Shown here in pieces: positions 1-10,841 of a DNA stretch of 64,000 nucleotides. This DNA is from Seminavis robusta. Its lineage: Eukaryota; Bacillariophyta; Bacillariophyceae; Naviculales; Naviculaceae. Each line of letters opens with the position of its first letter. The first letter of the stretch is position 1. Where the stretch lies: contig CAICTM010000342.1 in assembly GCA_903772945.1 (NCBI GenBank), forward strand, positions 1 through 64,000, read 5' to 3'. A program made the position numbers and the translations under genes. The notes beneath the pieces were generated by a model, which searched no databases, had not been told where the DNA came from, and saw nothing but the letters and a program-made list of their open reading frames with translations.

Positions 1-531
1 ATGTTATACAAACAACCGCAATCCTGGTCCAGATACCATCTTCACCACGTGCTCTGAGATCAACCCACCCACACACCAAGCTGGCTATAATAGATGTGGC
101 ATCATTGTATGCTTGATATATCTGCACATTTGGACTCCAAACAAAGTTAGATGCTACTAAAGTCCAGAGTTCCCAAGATGTGAGAGCCAACTATAATACA
201 GAAGATTATGTGCTAGCTAGCTAGTAGGCCCCACAGCCTGTTTGTGGAGATACATTTTTGTTGTAGGTTCAATCAGAAATCCAGGCACGTGCTCTGCAAC
301 CAATGCCAATGCCAAGCCAAGAATCCGGGAGAAGGGTAAACATTTTGGAAATACCTCATCTTTCTGCGTCAGACGCCGATGGAGCAGCAGCAGCCAATGC
401 AATCGGCTGATGTCGGCTCTGCCACCATTATTTGCAGCACCGGTGGTATGTCATCGGCTGTTGGCCTGTGTCCTCGCATTGTAATAAAGAGTGTGAGAGA
501 GTAGCAGGAAGGGACAAGCTAGTAGATAACT
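1..531. other. Intergenic region upstream of the DOT1-like gene
   Basis: No coding region is convincing here; the short open frames lack recognisable domains and overlap on both strands. A palindromic CTAG repeat lies at about 212-223, a motif that recurs between genes across the window. The last 100 bases presumably hold the promoter and 5' UTR of the gene starting at 532, but no core promoter element can be named. Confidence 0.5.
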
Positions 532-2016
532 ATGAAGGAGCGGAAAGTGAGCCTGTCCCAATTCCTGTTGGAAGAGGAGGGAGCCAATAGTACCCATAAT
601 GAGTGTCAACGACAGCTGCAGCTTCAGCCCCACTCTTTGTCTTCCTCTTCGGTGTTGTCCAACTTGCTGTGGATGCCGATTCATCAACTTCAAGACAAGA
701 GAGGCTTGGTGGGTGTTCCGATCCGCAAGCATTTTTCGCCGGGGATCTGGTGCAATGGGGTAATTATCAACGTCAAGGCCAAGAGCAAAAAGAGCAAGAA
801 ACGGGGTATACTCAAATACTGTACCATTCGGTATTATCATAACAACAATCTACTCGTCGAGAAGGAACAAGAAGATCTCCGCATTGACGAAACCCTAGAT
901 CTATGGATCATTGCCTACGAAATGTTCCACATTCCGCCAGCTATTCGGACTACCCTATCCACACCCACCTTGTTCCAGCACTACAACCACCACCATACTA
1001 ATGATCCCAAGACCAGTGCTGCTCCGTATACACTCAACCAATTCCTCCAACTCCTGGCATACACGGAACAAGTCCACGGGGGAGCTACCATGGAAGATAT
1101 GGAATCCAGTCGCCTGATTCAGATTAAACCCCATTCCACGGCCACCGAAGTCTACGGGCGCATGCTACCCCACGCCATGGACAAGATTTTGCGACATTAC
1201 TTTTGTTTGAAACCCACCGATTCGGTCGTCGACATTGGTCACGGCATTGGCAATTCCTGTCTCCAAGCCGCATACACCATTGGATGCAAAGCCCGGGGCA
1301 TTGAATGCGACAAGGCCCGCAATGCCGTCGCTCAAATACTCGCCCGACGACTCCAAGATGCCGTCCACACGCATCAAACCCGCGATGGCATGACGTTTAC
1401 ACCCGGCAGTGTCTTGTTTCGACACGGCAATTTGCAAGATTTGGAACATCAAGAGTTTTTAAGTACCGATTTGACGCATATTTTCTTTGACAATTGGAAT
1501 GGTGTCTTTAGTGGCGAACGGGGGAATGCCAAGAATCTGGAACGATACGTGGCGGCGTGGTTTGCCGCGGCGCCCGAGGGGACTGTCATGTGTACCGTGT
1601 CGCCGTTGCGAGCGGCATTGGGGTGTTTGCCCTTGGCGGAAGCACTCAAAATTCGACAACAGCGCAATTTAGCGCTGACGACGCACGAAGAAATGAATTT
1701 GGCATCCTATTACACAGTGGCAGACTTTGAATTGGGGACACTGGCCAGCGTCTACAACTTTGGGGGTGACGAAAAAGGAAAGACCCAAGTACGATGTTAT
1801 CGATACGTCCGAACACGGCAGAATCGATCCATGGCCGTATTCTTGTGCAACAATCCACTCTGTGACAAGGCAAAACGGGGTATACCCATTGAAGCCATTC
1901 AGTTGGAAGAATCACCCGATGGGAAACAAGGCGCCGTCATTGGGGCTTGTGAATGTCGCGTCTCGGATCGGGTGTTGCGCCGCAAACGCAAGCGCAAAGA
2001 AAAATTTGAATTGTAA
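532..2016 (+). CDS. DOT1-like histone lysine methyltransferase
   Basis: Single-exon gene of 494 residues. The central and C-terminal part resembles the DOT1 fold that methylates lysine 79 of histone H3 with S-adenosylmethionine in the nucleus. Visible signatures are an EVYGRMLP segment near residue 205 (DOT1 has a Y-G-E type motif here), a glycine-rich SAM loop VDIGHGIGN near residue 231, the acidic IECDKARN strand after it, and HIFFDNWNGVF, at the place of the DOT1 catalytic Asn-containing loop. Residues 40-130 carry a GVPIRKHF...IRYYHNNN segment resembling small chromatin-reader-like barrels common in diatom proteins; that is inference. A basic KRKRKRKEK tail could be a nuclear signal. It converges on the carboxylase gene downstream. 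The alternative is another class I SAM-dependent methyltransferase. Confidence 0.72.
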   Translation: MKERKVSLSQFLLEEEGANSTHNECQRQLQLQPHSLSSSSVLSNLLWMPIHQLQDKRGLVGVPIRKHFSPGIWCNGVIINVKAKSKKSKKRGILKYCTIRYYHNNNLLVEKEQEDLRIDETLDLWIIAYEMFHIPPAIRTTLSTPTLFQHYNHHHTNDPKTSAAPYTLNQFLQLLAYTEQVHGGATMEDMESSRLIQIKPHSTATEVYGRMLPHAMDKILRHYFCLKPTDSVVDIGHGIGNSCLQAAYTIGCKARGIECDKARNAVAQILARRLQDAVHTHQTRDGMTFTPGSVLFRHGNLQDLEHQEFLSTDLTHIFFDNWNGVFSGERGNAKNLERYVAAWFAAAPEGTVMCTVSPLRAALGCLPLAEALKIRQQRNLALTTHEEMNLASYYTVADFELGTLASVYNFGGDEKGKTQVRCYRYVRTRQNRSMAVFLCNNPLCDKAKRGIPIEAIQLEESPDGKQGAVIGACECRVSDRVLRRKRKRKEKFEL

Positions 2017-2360
2017 TACTGTGAGCATAATATTATGGAGCGGAAGTGAGCCTGGGGATTGAAATGGCAAACCCTCCACGATGAATGAACCGAAACACTG
2101 TACGTGGGAACAAACTGTGCACCTCCATTGTGGTGCTGCTATTGCATGGCTAAACTAAACTGGATGGCAACATTGGACGTGGCCAGCCTACAGAATAAAA
2201 GGTATGATGTAATGAAAATTGAATCTCTACTTTTATTTGTGTGAAGTTCAAATTGCCTCGCCCTTGCGACGGCACACATTCTCGCTCGTTATTTGGACTG
2301 CTGTATACATGTACAGGCAGCCCCACGTTTCTTCATGGTTGTTGCTTGTTTGTTGGTTGT

Positions 2361-4376
2361 CTATAGTGGAATGTTGGAATGCTTCCTGATGATATCGGGC
2401 ATCTTCTTGGTGCGCAAGACACGGAGATCGTTGCAGAGCATCTTACGGGTGTCTTCTGGTTCAATGACATCATCAATGAATCCACGTCGAGCACACTCCA
2501 TGGGGTTGGCAAACTGGTCGGCATATTCTGCCGATTTGGCCTCAATATCGGCGCCACTTCCGCCGTAGAGAATTTCTACGGCTCCCTTGGCTCCCATGAC
2601 GGCCAGTTCGGCTCCGGGCCAGGCATAGTTGGCATCACCTCGCAAGTGTTTGCTGGACATGACATCGTAGGCACCGCCATATGCCTTTCGGGTAATGACG
2701 GTGACCTTGGGCACGTTGGCTTCCGAGTAGGCAAAGAGCAACTTGGCTCCGTGGCGAATGATTCCTCCAAACTCTTGATTGGATCCGGGCTACAAATGCA
2801 AAAATGCAACAAAAGAAAAAGGGAAGCACTGCTGTGAGACACACCCCAAAAGCAGAATCACTCCAACAAACAGAATCAAGTTCATTGCAGCTCCTCTGTT
2901 TGTACTCTACGTACCAAAAATCCGGGTACATCCACAAATGTCACGAGTGGAATGTTGAACGCATCACAGAACCGGACAAAGCGTGCGGCTTTGGTGGACG
3001 CACTGATATCCAAACATCCCGCCAAAGAGATGGGATTGTTGGCAATGACACCGACCGTGTGTCCTTCCATGCGAGCAAATGCCGTGACAATGTTCTTTGC
3101 CATGTCGGGTTGAATTTCAAAAATCTCTCCATCATCGACAATTTCCTTAATGACATCCTTCATATCATAGGGGGTATTGGGATCATCGGGTACCAACCGT
3201 GCCACGGCCGGAACGGGACGATCGGCGGGATCATCGGTAGGCTTGTAGGGCAGTGTAGTCTTGTCATTGGAACTGGGCAAGAATGCCAGCAATCGTCTCA
3301 TGGCTCGCAAGGCGGCGACATCGTTGGGGAACTTGTCGTGCGCGACACCAGATTTGGATGTGTGGACACCGGTGCCTCCCAAATCCTCCTTGGTAATGAC
3401 TTCATCCGTGACAGTCTTGACGACTTCGGGGCCCGTAACGAACATGTAACTGGTTTGTTCGACCATGAAGATGAAATCCGTCATGGCGGGACTGTAAACG
3501 GCTCCACCGGCACAGGGTCCCATAATGACCGAGATTTGCGGAATGACACCGGATGCATCGACATTGGCTTGAAAGACATCGGCATACCCTCCCAAGGACA
3601 TGACACCTTCTTGGATGCGGGCACCACCACTGTCATTCAATCCAATGACGGGAGCTCCTACTCGTTGTGCCATTTCCATGACCTTGACCATTTTTTCGGC
3701 GTGAGTCTCGGACAAGGATCCTCCCAAGACGGTAAAATCTGTTTAAGAAAGGGAAACAGAGCAAAATCATGAGAACGTTTCACAGAAATCGTAGTATTTG
3801 ACATGGGAAAAAGGCCCACTTACCTTGGCTGAAGGCATAGACCACCTTTCCATTCACCAGACCATGGCTGCAAATCACCACAAAAAGACAAATAAATGGC
3901 AATGAGAACAGGAGATTTTTTTTGCGTATCACAAATCATTGTAAGATCTCTTGCTTACTGCACTGCACTTTTGTTACTTACCCAGTGACAATTCCATCTC
4001 CTGGAAATTGTTTGGATTCGCCATCCATTCCAAAGTCGACACATCGATGTGCCTTGAGTTGATCCAATTCGTGGAATGTTCCGGGATCAAAGAGCAATTC
4101 GATGCGTTCTCGTGCCGTCAACGATCCACGGGTGTGTTGTTTGTCGATTCGTTTTTGTCCTCCTCCCAAGAGGGCCTTGCTGCGTTCATTGTCGAGACGC
4201 TCGCGAAAGGATGCCTTGAGCGACGAGGGATCCACAGCTGGTTGAGCAGACTTGTGGCGGGGCAGAGACGTGTGGTAGTAGAGAGCTTGACTCAGGGCAC
4301 CTTTGGATGTCAGGATGCCACTGCGAGCCAACGTGGCGGCTCCTTTGCTGAATAGCACGCGGTTGGCCATCATCAT
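2361..4376 (-). CDS. PCCB: Propionyl-CoA carboxylase beta chain, mitochondrial (4 exons)
   Basis: Biotin-dependent carboxyltransferase subunit that converts propionyl-CoA to methylmalonyl-CoA in mitochondria, with a biotin-carrying alpha chain not present here. Exons, by GT-AG junctions and frame, are 4376-3982, 3867-3824, 3738-2915 and 2789-2361, giving 563 residues, the usual family length. The 44-nt second exon encodes only [14 protein letters not shown]. The first 40 residues are basic, rich in Ser/Ala and without acids, as in a mitochondrial presequence. Family motifs are [11 protein letters not shown], the oxyanion-forming GARIQEG and [12 protein letters not shown] loops, [10 protein letters not shown] (restored across intron 3) and [16 protein letters not shown] near the end. 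Three ATG codons in a row start the frame; the first is used. Methylcrotonoyl-CoA carboxylase beta is less likely given the PCCB-like sequence. Confidence 0.93.
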
Positions 4377-4943
4377 CTTTGTTGTTGGTCTACTATAAAA
4401 TCAAATCTATTGTTGGAAGAGGAAATTCAAGTTCTTGGGGGTTTTGGTTTATTGTGATGAGAAAAAGCGTTCCTTCAAGGATCATCAGAGGTAGCTATCA
4501 GAGATCAGAGTTCTGATTGCAATGCTGTCTGCCGTATTCCAATGGGATCTGAAGGTGGATGACAAGGTGGAGTTGACCAAGAAACAGTCATCTCCATTGT
4601 CCGCTTCGCTTTGACACGGTTCCCATCAAAAAGATCTTCCGTGTTGTCCGAGGAGGCTTCCCTTATCTGGGAATTAATCAGTCCCGTGTGAACCTTCGCG
4701 TTGCCTTGACCCTTCGCATCGCATTTGGGATGGTGAAGCGATCCCCGAATTCCAACGCGGGTTGACTTGCTCTCCACGCAAAAATGGACGTGGACAACTC
4801 CGCCGTGGCGTGGACGATTGTGGTGCGTCCACCTGCTATCGCCGGCGCAATTGCTCTCATAAAGTTAGCTGTTGCCTTCACAAGAACAGGTCCTTTTTGC
4901 CATCATCAGCTCCTTTCCTACATATCTTTTGAATGAATGAATC
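4377..4943. other. Intergenic region between divergent genes
   Basis: Divides the carboxylase gene from the ankyrin-type gene and must hold both promoters. Open frames exist on the minus strand (4505-4881) but show no known domain, run in two frames and have no good splice context. They may be a degraded gene fragment or chance. Confidence 0.4.
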
Positions 4944-5889
4944 ATGTCAACAAATCTTGCATGTACTAGCGATAGCAGCCCTAATGAAAAGCAGAAACTG
5001 AACCATGCCATTCTCGCCCTCTTCTTGGACCAGAAAGAAATCTGGATCAGCAACATCCTCCCATTTCTGGGCATGGGACAGTATGCCTTTGTGGGGGCTG
5101 TGAACAAACAACTGAACAAGTTGTACAAGGAGTATTGTAATTCTGCCAAGAATCCTACTCTGGTGAAGGATCACTGGAACAAAAAAATTCCTCTTGAAAG
5201 TACAGATACCCTCTACTCTGCTGCATTCTACAATGTGGCATGTGCTAGATATTGGCGCAGTACCAGGGCCACTTTGAGAGAACAACCCGGGCATAGAGAT
5301 GTTTGCAAAGCAGTAGGTAGCCAAAGTTGGAAGTCTTACAGTTCTCCAATGGGCCCGCCAGTGCTGCATTCATATCCATGGGATAAAAGGACATGCCTTG
5401 CAGCTTCTGCAGGTGGCCATTTAGAGCTTTTGAAATGGGCCCATGAGACTGGGTGCCCACCATGGGCTGAATTGATATGTTCAAAAGCTGCTGAAGGTGG
5501 TCATTTGGAACTTGTGAAATGGGCTCACGAGAAGGGGTTCTTATGGTGTGCAGCAACATGCTCTGCGGCTGCTGGAGGTGGTCATTTGGAAACCTTGAAA
5601 TGGGCTCATGAGAACGGGTGCCCATGGGATTCTACAACATGCTCTGCAGCTGCCCATGGAGCACATTTCAAAATTCTGAAATGGGCTCGTCAGAATGGAT
5701 GCCCATGGGATGGGGCGACATGCTCTAATTAATGCAGCCAGCAAGGGACACCTTGAAACCCTGATTTGGGCTCTAGAGAATGGATGTCCATGGGATGAAA
5801 ACAGATGCTTAAGTCTTGCTCAATCTCACAACCATCAAAATGTTGTGAATTGGATTGAATCCAATCAACAGAGCGAACATGAATCATGA
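4944..5889 (+). pseudogene. Ankyrin-type repeat protein, frameshifted
   Basis: Encodes a short N-terminal helical region (KEIWISNILPFLGMGQYAFVGAVNKQ), typical of large diatom ankyrin-like families, then about six 33-residue repeats of the pattern GGHLExLKWAHExGCPWD. The frame opened at 4944 stops at 5732, while the repeat pattern resumes in another frame (AASKGHLETLIWALENGCPWD) and ends at 5889. The change coincides with a tandem TAAT TAAT at 5726-5733; one copy would keep the frame. Residues 95-140 also fit the repeat poorly, so decay may have begun there too. Such repeats mediate protein binding; no partner can be named. It is either a recent pseudogene, an allele or a sequencing error. Confidence 0.7.
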
Positions 5890-6341
5890 TGTGCCTGGGT
5901 CAAAAGACTTGTTGCCACCGTTCGAACTGTTGCCGCCGTCACGTCATCGCCGTCGTATGCTCATGGTCGTCTAGTCCCTCTACAAGAAAGCACAAAAGTA
6001 GCTTCTGAGGACTGAGGCTGAAAGGCCATTGATATTTGCCACAGTGACCTCTTCGTGTCGAATGTCCTCATATAGCCGCGCGATCTCCATTCTCCAGCTC
6101 TTTCAAGAGGTCTTCCAGCTTCGAACAGGTTCTGGTGCCGCCGGGCATTGGATTACCAAATTCGGCAAGCTCAGTCCCCGTTGGCACCCCCCATAAATAA
6201 AATATTATTGTTATGACTGACTCACGAGAAGCAAATACACGTCTCGACGTCCTCGAGACCTCCATTGGTGCCTTATCCCATTTCGCCTCGTCCGAAAAGT
6301 AGGTAGACCCATCCAGAGCCGAGAAAATTATTGCGGAGACA
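5890..6341. other. Intergenic region
   Basis: No supported gene. A 65-codon minus-strand frame (6068-6265) has no recognisable content. The end of the interval is the presumed promoter and 5' UTR of the secreted protein gene starting at 6342. Confidence 0.4.
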
Positions 6342-8552
6342 ATGAGCGTGCTTGGCTATCCAACTTTTTTCATTTTTGCGGCCCTTATCATCTGCGGGAC
6401 AACCTTGGAGGCAACCCATGGAGCTGTTTCTTCGTCTGCTCTTACTCCCTCATTGAGAAGACGAACCCAGCAACATCAACGACAGTTGCCAGATCACACC
6501 GATGATCCCAATGTTTGGGGTGTCCAAAGTGGGCCTGCCACTGGTGACAGTGATGCCGGAGGAATGATCTATGACATGAAGCATGATTCTCTGGTACTTG
6601 TGGGCACCACGCACGACGCGGATTTTTTTCATAGTGGCGACAATCCCAACTCTGTGGATTGCTTTATTGCAACAGTGCAGCTTCCCCCCGTTGTAGATGA
6701 AATAGCTGAAAGAGAAGCAGGGAATGCATCCGACACCAATCTACTACAACCTACCTGGGAATTCACAGCTCTACACCGTGTTGCCACGAACAATCTTTTG
6801 GATCGCTGTGATCTTGTCACAGCGCAGCAAGGAGATTTTAGGAAACGTTATTTCAGTGCTGGCACATTGGCTGTGAGAACTGACACCAACCAGCAGGCCA
6901 GAGCAGTACATCCCTTCATGATGGAACTCAATTTGGCCTTTTTTGATGGCGTCAATGAAGAAACTTCTGTCACAACCAGTAACCAATTCAAGGTCCTGGA
7001 TGAGCCGATTGATGTAGGAAACAACCCCCTCTTGTTGCCGATCAACAATGATATCATCCTTCCATCTGCAAGCACTTCAGATCGTCAATTTGTGTATTTG
7101 GCCACCATTGATCGTGTTCTGGTGACGACGCAAGTTGATACTCAGGTTCGACCAGTATTCCGGCTTGACTTGGGAATTTCCAAATTTTTGACAACAGACA
7201 ACCCAGATGATCCTTTCTCTAAAGTGTGGTCGCGTATCTATCCCACATCAATTGTAGAGATGCGAAATGATGGAGTCCCTCATGTTACCTCGGGATTGTT
7301 TCATCCTGTACCAGGTATGCCACCCGGTTTAAGCGACGTTGAGATTGCTCAATCTCTGATTGAAGAAGAAATGGAGCAGTTGGAACAGCCACACAACAGG
7401 GAAGAAGAAATGGACTTGCACTGGCATGAATATGGATACGATGCTGTCTTGATTACTGGTTTGGAATTGATTCAGACGGAAGAAGAAGCGGATCAATATT
7501 TGCTCATTGCAGGTTCTGCACCAGGGACACAAGAAGCCATCGATAGCGCAAATTCAAATCAAACCTTGAGTGGTCATCCTTTCTTGAATGGACGGGCAAC
7601 TCATATAAGTGACTGGGATGGCTTTGTGGCAAAAGTCAGAGCTGACAATGGACAAACTTTGCGTCCTCCTGATCAGGGTACTAATTCCAGGCCCGTGCCC
7701 AACACATGGAGTTTCAAACTGGCATCCCAGCCACGGCGCAATGATTTCATCCAATCCATTTGCACTGCCAAGGTGCATCCCATACTCAACCCTTATATCC
7801 ACAATGTGGCCTATGTTGTTGGCACTACTCAGGGAAAGCTCGCTGGTGATCGGAATGGGGGTGCTGTTATAATCAAGTTGGACCTGCAAACCATGAATGC
7901 GTATTGGAAGAGACAAATTCCAGGTTTCAATGTCCAGGGGCTCTCCTGTCAGGTATTGGTGGATGTGCCATCATATGGAACCACAATTGAGGCTGAATCC
8001 AGAGATCTTTTGTATGTTGCGGGGGAAGTCCATGGGCACATGACGGTAGAGCTGGCGGATGGAAGGCAAGTCAACACGGATGGTCATGGTGAAACTGATA
8101 TTTGGGTAGCCCAGATGAGGGCATCCGATGGTAAGATTAACTGGTTGCATCAAATTGGAACGTCAAATCAAGATCGGCTGGCCAAGAATGTCAATAATCC
8201 AATGCTAACAGAAGGCAGGCAAGAAGTTTCTATGGGACAAACTGGGAGTGGTAAGGGAGCACTCGCTTTGGATCGCCATGGCAATGCCATTGTCTATGGC
8301 ACAACAACCGGGTCATTGGCCAGGAGTAAAGATCCTGGTGATCGCATCAGGGATATCTTTGTGCTTCGGCTTCATCGTGATGATGGCAGTTTCCGAGCCA
8401 TCCTACCTCCTCCCAATTATGTCGAAGAAAGTCCTATCAGCACCAGTGGAGGCACCTCCACCCCGGCTCCAACACCAAACGCTGCCAGCAGCATTAGCAG
8501 AACCAGCCGTGGCGGCGGTGACAGCATGATCACTGATCTTTGCTGTGATTGA
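6342..8552 (+). CDS. Secreted beta-propeller-like (SBBP-type) protein
   Basis: Intronless gene of 736 residues. The start has a clear signal peptide (about 27 residues: FFIFAALIICGTTLEATHG). The body has widely spaced repeats of a blade-like pattern: LVLVGTTHDADF near residue 88, AYVVGTTQGKLAGDRNGG near 500, LYVAGEVHGHM near 558, DIWVAQMRASDGKINWLHQ near 590 and AIVYGTTTGSLA near 650. These resemble the SBBP beta-propeller repeats of bacterial and algal extracellular proteins, in which a strand ends in VGTT/VAGE followed by an acidic loop. A Ser/Thr/Pro-rich tail follows. Acidic overall; no transmembrane segment other than the signal. Probably extracellular or cell-wall associated; the exact role is unknown. 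Tail to tail with the Met-rich gene, 125 bases away. Confidence 0.65.
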   Translation: MSVLGYPTFFIFAALIICGTTLEATHGAVSSSALTPSLRRRTQQHQRQLPDHTDDPNVWGVQSGPATGDSDAGGMIYDMKHDSLVLVGTTHDADFFHSGDNPNSVDCFIATVQLPPVVDEIAEREAGNASDTNLLQPTWEFTALHRVATNNLLDRCDLVTAQQGDFRKRYFSAGTLAVRTDTNQQARAVHPFMMELNLAFFDGVNEETSVTTSNQFKVLDEPIDVGNNPLLLPINNDIILPSASTSDRQFVYLATIDRVLVTTQVDTQVRPVFRLDLGISKFLTTDNPDDPFSKVWSRIYPTSIVEMRNDGVPHVTSGLFHPVPGMPPGLSDVEIAQSLIEEEMEQLEQPHNREEEMDLHWHEYGYDAVLITGLELIQTEEEADQYLLIAGSAPGTQEAIDSANSNQTLSGHPFLNGRATHISDWDGFVAKVRADNGQTLRPPDQGTNSRPVPNTWSFKLASQPRRNDFIQSICTAKVHPILNPYIHNVAYVVGTTQGKLAGDRNGGAVIIKLDLQTMNAYWKRQIPGFNVQGLSCQVLVDVPSYGTTIEAESRDLLYVAGEVHGHMTVELADGRQVNTDGHGETDIWVAQMRASDGKINWLHQIGTSNQDRLAKNVNNPMLTEGRQEVSMGQTGSGKGALALDRHGNAIVYGTTTGSLARSKDPGDRIRDIFVLRLHRDDGSFRAILPPPNYVEESPISTSGGTSTPAPTPNAASSISRTSRGGGDSMITDLCCD

Positions 8553-8677
8553 TTGAGACGATCCTAGCGCTCGTGTCGTACACATATCTGTTTGATTTGG
8601 AAAAACTTCTTTTTATGTAATCATGCACTCTAATAATGTAGGTGTCTTTTAATCCTACTATTTCTTCGTTTCGTTTT

Positions 8678-10219
8678 CTAAAAAAACGACACTCCCCGTC
8701 CTTCAAAATCCACGGAATTGGTCTCGAAAAAGATATTCTGCGTAAATGGCTCCGTCTCGTAGACATAATACGAAATGTATCGATCGTAATTGGCATTGGC
8801 CATGATGCGGGCAACATCATCGGACGATATTCCCGATGTAAACGGTACGTACATTTGCGCATCAAATCGCAAAATGAATCGATCCAAATCTCCTCGTGGA
8901 GCATATCGGGCGCGCAAATTGCCCATTTGAAAGTTGGACACGGCATTGCGGGTCAATGGGCGGGTATCGAATAGATCTTCGTAAAAGTCTTCGGTCACAT
9001 CCACGAGCGAATTGATTTCGGCATTGGTGGGGTTCATCCCCGTGCCGGAAAAGAACGTGTATTCCAGCGCTCCTTGGACGGCAAGAGGGACTCCATTATT
9101 GGGGCGACCCATATTCATTGCCATCATGTTCATGTTCATGCGCATTCGCATGCGCATCCGCATGGGTTGTCGAGGGGGTCGTGTACGACCGGGAGTGGGA
9201 ACGGAGGGCGACGTGGAGGGTTGCGTGGATGTGGAGGGTGCCAAGGTGGTGGGTGGATTGGATGGAGCACGGGAGATGGAGGGGGCACTACTAATGGTAG
9301 GATTCGAAGAGGGGGCCGATGACACGGAAGGAGCCGGCGAAGTGTTGCTGGGAGCTCGTGTCATGCGCATTCGCATCCTCATTCTGCGTCGTCGCATCAT
9401 CATCCTCATGTTCATGTTCATCATCATGTTGGGTGTCGGAAAGAAAATGGGATTACGAGGAGGTTGCATCATCATCATATTCATCATCATCATGCTGTTA
9501 CTTCCCATCATCATCATCATCATGTTCATCATCATCATGGATGACTTGAGTTGTCGCTCTCGCACCGGAGTGGCAATTTTGCGAGACTTTTTGGATCTGG
9601 CACTTCTGCTGGATTTTTTGGTGCTGGCACTTCTCCTGGAAGTACGGACTCCTCTTACCACTTTGGATCGTCGTGAAGACGAGGCTGGTCTGTAATCGTC
9701 GTCTCCTCCCAATTCACTGGCATCATCGTCGTCGTCGTATTCCGAGCTTGCCAAATCATCGTCAACCTCACTGCTGCTGTTGCTGTCATCGTCATCATCA
9801 TACGCATCCCCATTATCCGAAGCCGCATTGGAAGCTTCAAATTCGTACCACGCCTTCAATTCAGGATCGACCACGGCGGCTTGGTTTGAGCCATCATTTT
9901 CCACGATATTATTGGTATTCGAGCCATCATCGTCATCGTCGTCCAAGTTTCCATCATCTGTTCCCTCTATTCCACGGTTTTCTGCTGTTTCATCCCAAAA
10001 GGTTGGTCTGCTTTCTCGTGTAGCTGATCCCGCGCCTCGATACGACGGGAAGGTTGTAGTGGTGGTGGCACTGTCAAAGAAGTTTCCACCACGGACCAGG
10101 CCACTCTTATCGTCTTCCACAGTGATCCTGCGTCCCGCTCGCCCATACACAGTGCTGGTACAGCAGATTAGCAGGAAGATCACCCAACAGGGTTGCAAGG
10201 TTCGTCTCTGGATTGTCAT
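8678..10219 (-). CDS. Secreted methionine-rich protein with FFxGxGR C-terminal domain
   Basis: Intronless, 513 residues, first member of the cluster family. Regions in order: signal peptide (CWVIFLLICCTSTVYG) followed by RAGRR; acidic Asp/Ser-rich stretch (about 75-180); basic Lys/Ser/Arg patch (SRRSASTKKSSRSARSKKSRK, about 190-215); an extreme methionine-rich tract with runs of four to six Met, then Met-Arg and Met-Asn alternation; a Ser/Ala/Pro spacer; more Met-Arg repeats; and a conserved C-terminal domain from about residue 380 (ALEYTFFSGTG, then NAEINSLVDVTEDFYEDLF and YDRYISYYVYETEPF). The same domain ends the genes at 10842, 24654 and 29690. No enzyme signature. Likely an extracellular or wall protein; the Met tract could bind metal or protein surfaces, which is inference. 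Confidence 0.8.
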   Translation of the reverse strand: MTIQRRTLQPCWVIFLLICCTSTVYGRAGRRITVEDDKSGLVRGGNFFDSATTTTTFPSYRGAGSATRESRPTFWDETAENRGIEGTDDGNLDDDDDDGSNTNNIVENDGSNQAAVVDPELKAWYEFEASNAASDNGDAYDDDDDSNSSSEVDDDLASSEYDDDDDASELGGDDDYRPASSSRRSKVVRGVRTSRRSASTKKSSRSARSKKSRKIATPVRERQLKSSMMMMNMMMMMMGSNSMMMMNMMMMQPPRNPIFFPTPNMMMNMNMRMMMRRRRMRMRMRMTRAPSNTSPAPSVSSAPSSNPTISSAPSISRAPSNPPTTLAPSTSTQPSTSPSVPTPGRTRPPRQPMRMRMRMRMNMNMMAMNMGRPNNGVPLAVQGALEYTFFSGTGMNPTNAEINSLVDVTEDFYEDLFDTRPLTRNAVSNFQMGNLRARYAPRGDLDRFILRFDAQMYVPFTSGISSDDVARIMANANYDRYISYYVYETEPFTQNIFFETNSVDFEGRGVSFF

Positions 10220-10841
10220 GGTCGTCTTTTTTGTCGATCGAAAGTAAAAGTAAGTAATGTTTTCACAAGAGAAAACAACGGCGAAAATAAAATCAACCTC
10301 TGATGGACAAAATTATGAGGACGAAAGATGTGGGAGAAAAACAGGACATGGGCTTCCAGGTCATTCGAAGAAGCAATTGCTTTATAGTACTTAATGCAGA
10401 TGTTTGAAGAACATGTAGTTCGGGCATTATTCGGGCACAAGGGGACTAAAAAAATCTACTGACTTATGGTCACTGTCTTGGATGGGACATTAATGCGGGG
10501 TAAATTTATGCCGTTCCACGATCGTACTTGCCCTCACTGTTTGTTTCTTAGAGCCCATTGGAATCGCGTTGAGATGCTTTCTTCCTTACGGAAAAACCCT
10601 GTGTGACAGCAGTACCGCCGTGCCCATAACAAAAGAGAGAGGACCCTTCAGATCTATGCCTGCCAAAGATTACCGAGAGCTTTTCGATTGACCTCAGTTC
10701 TCACGTTCTCACGTCGTAGATCCTTTGCAGTCCAGTTGTATTGTGCGTGAACAGACATATCTCTACTAGCTGGGGCAGGTTTTATAATATTATGAGCATG
10801 CATCTCTAAAGAATGGGGTCTCACCAGGGGGTCTACACTTA
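10220..10841. other. Intergenic region between two cluster genes
   Basis: Separates two minus-strand members of the secreted family. No coding potential is supported: a 63-codon minus frame at 10654-10845 runs into the stop of the next gene but has no domain. The left part is the presumed promoter of the Met-rich gene. Confidence 0.4.

Noticed and set aside
2804-3772. 322-codon plus-strand frame
   Set aside because: It lies opposite the third exon of the carboxylase gene; its peptide is Gly/Asp-rich without domain and is an antisense shadow.
9012-9695. 227-codon plus-strand Ile/Met/Phe-rich frame
   Set aside because: Antisense of the Met-rich tract (repeated CAT/ATG gives Ile/His/Met in other frames).
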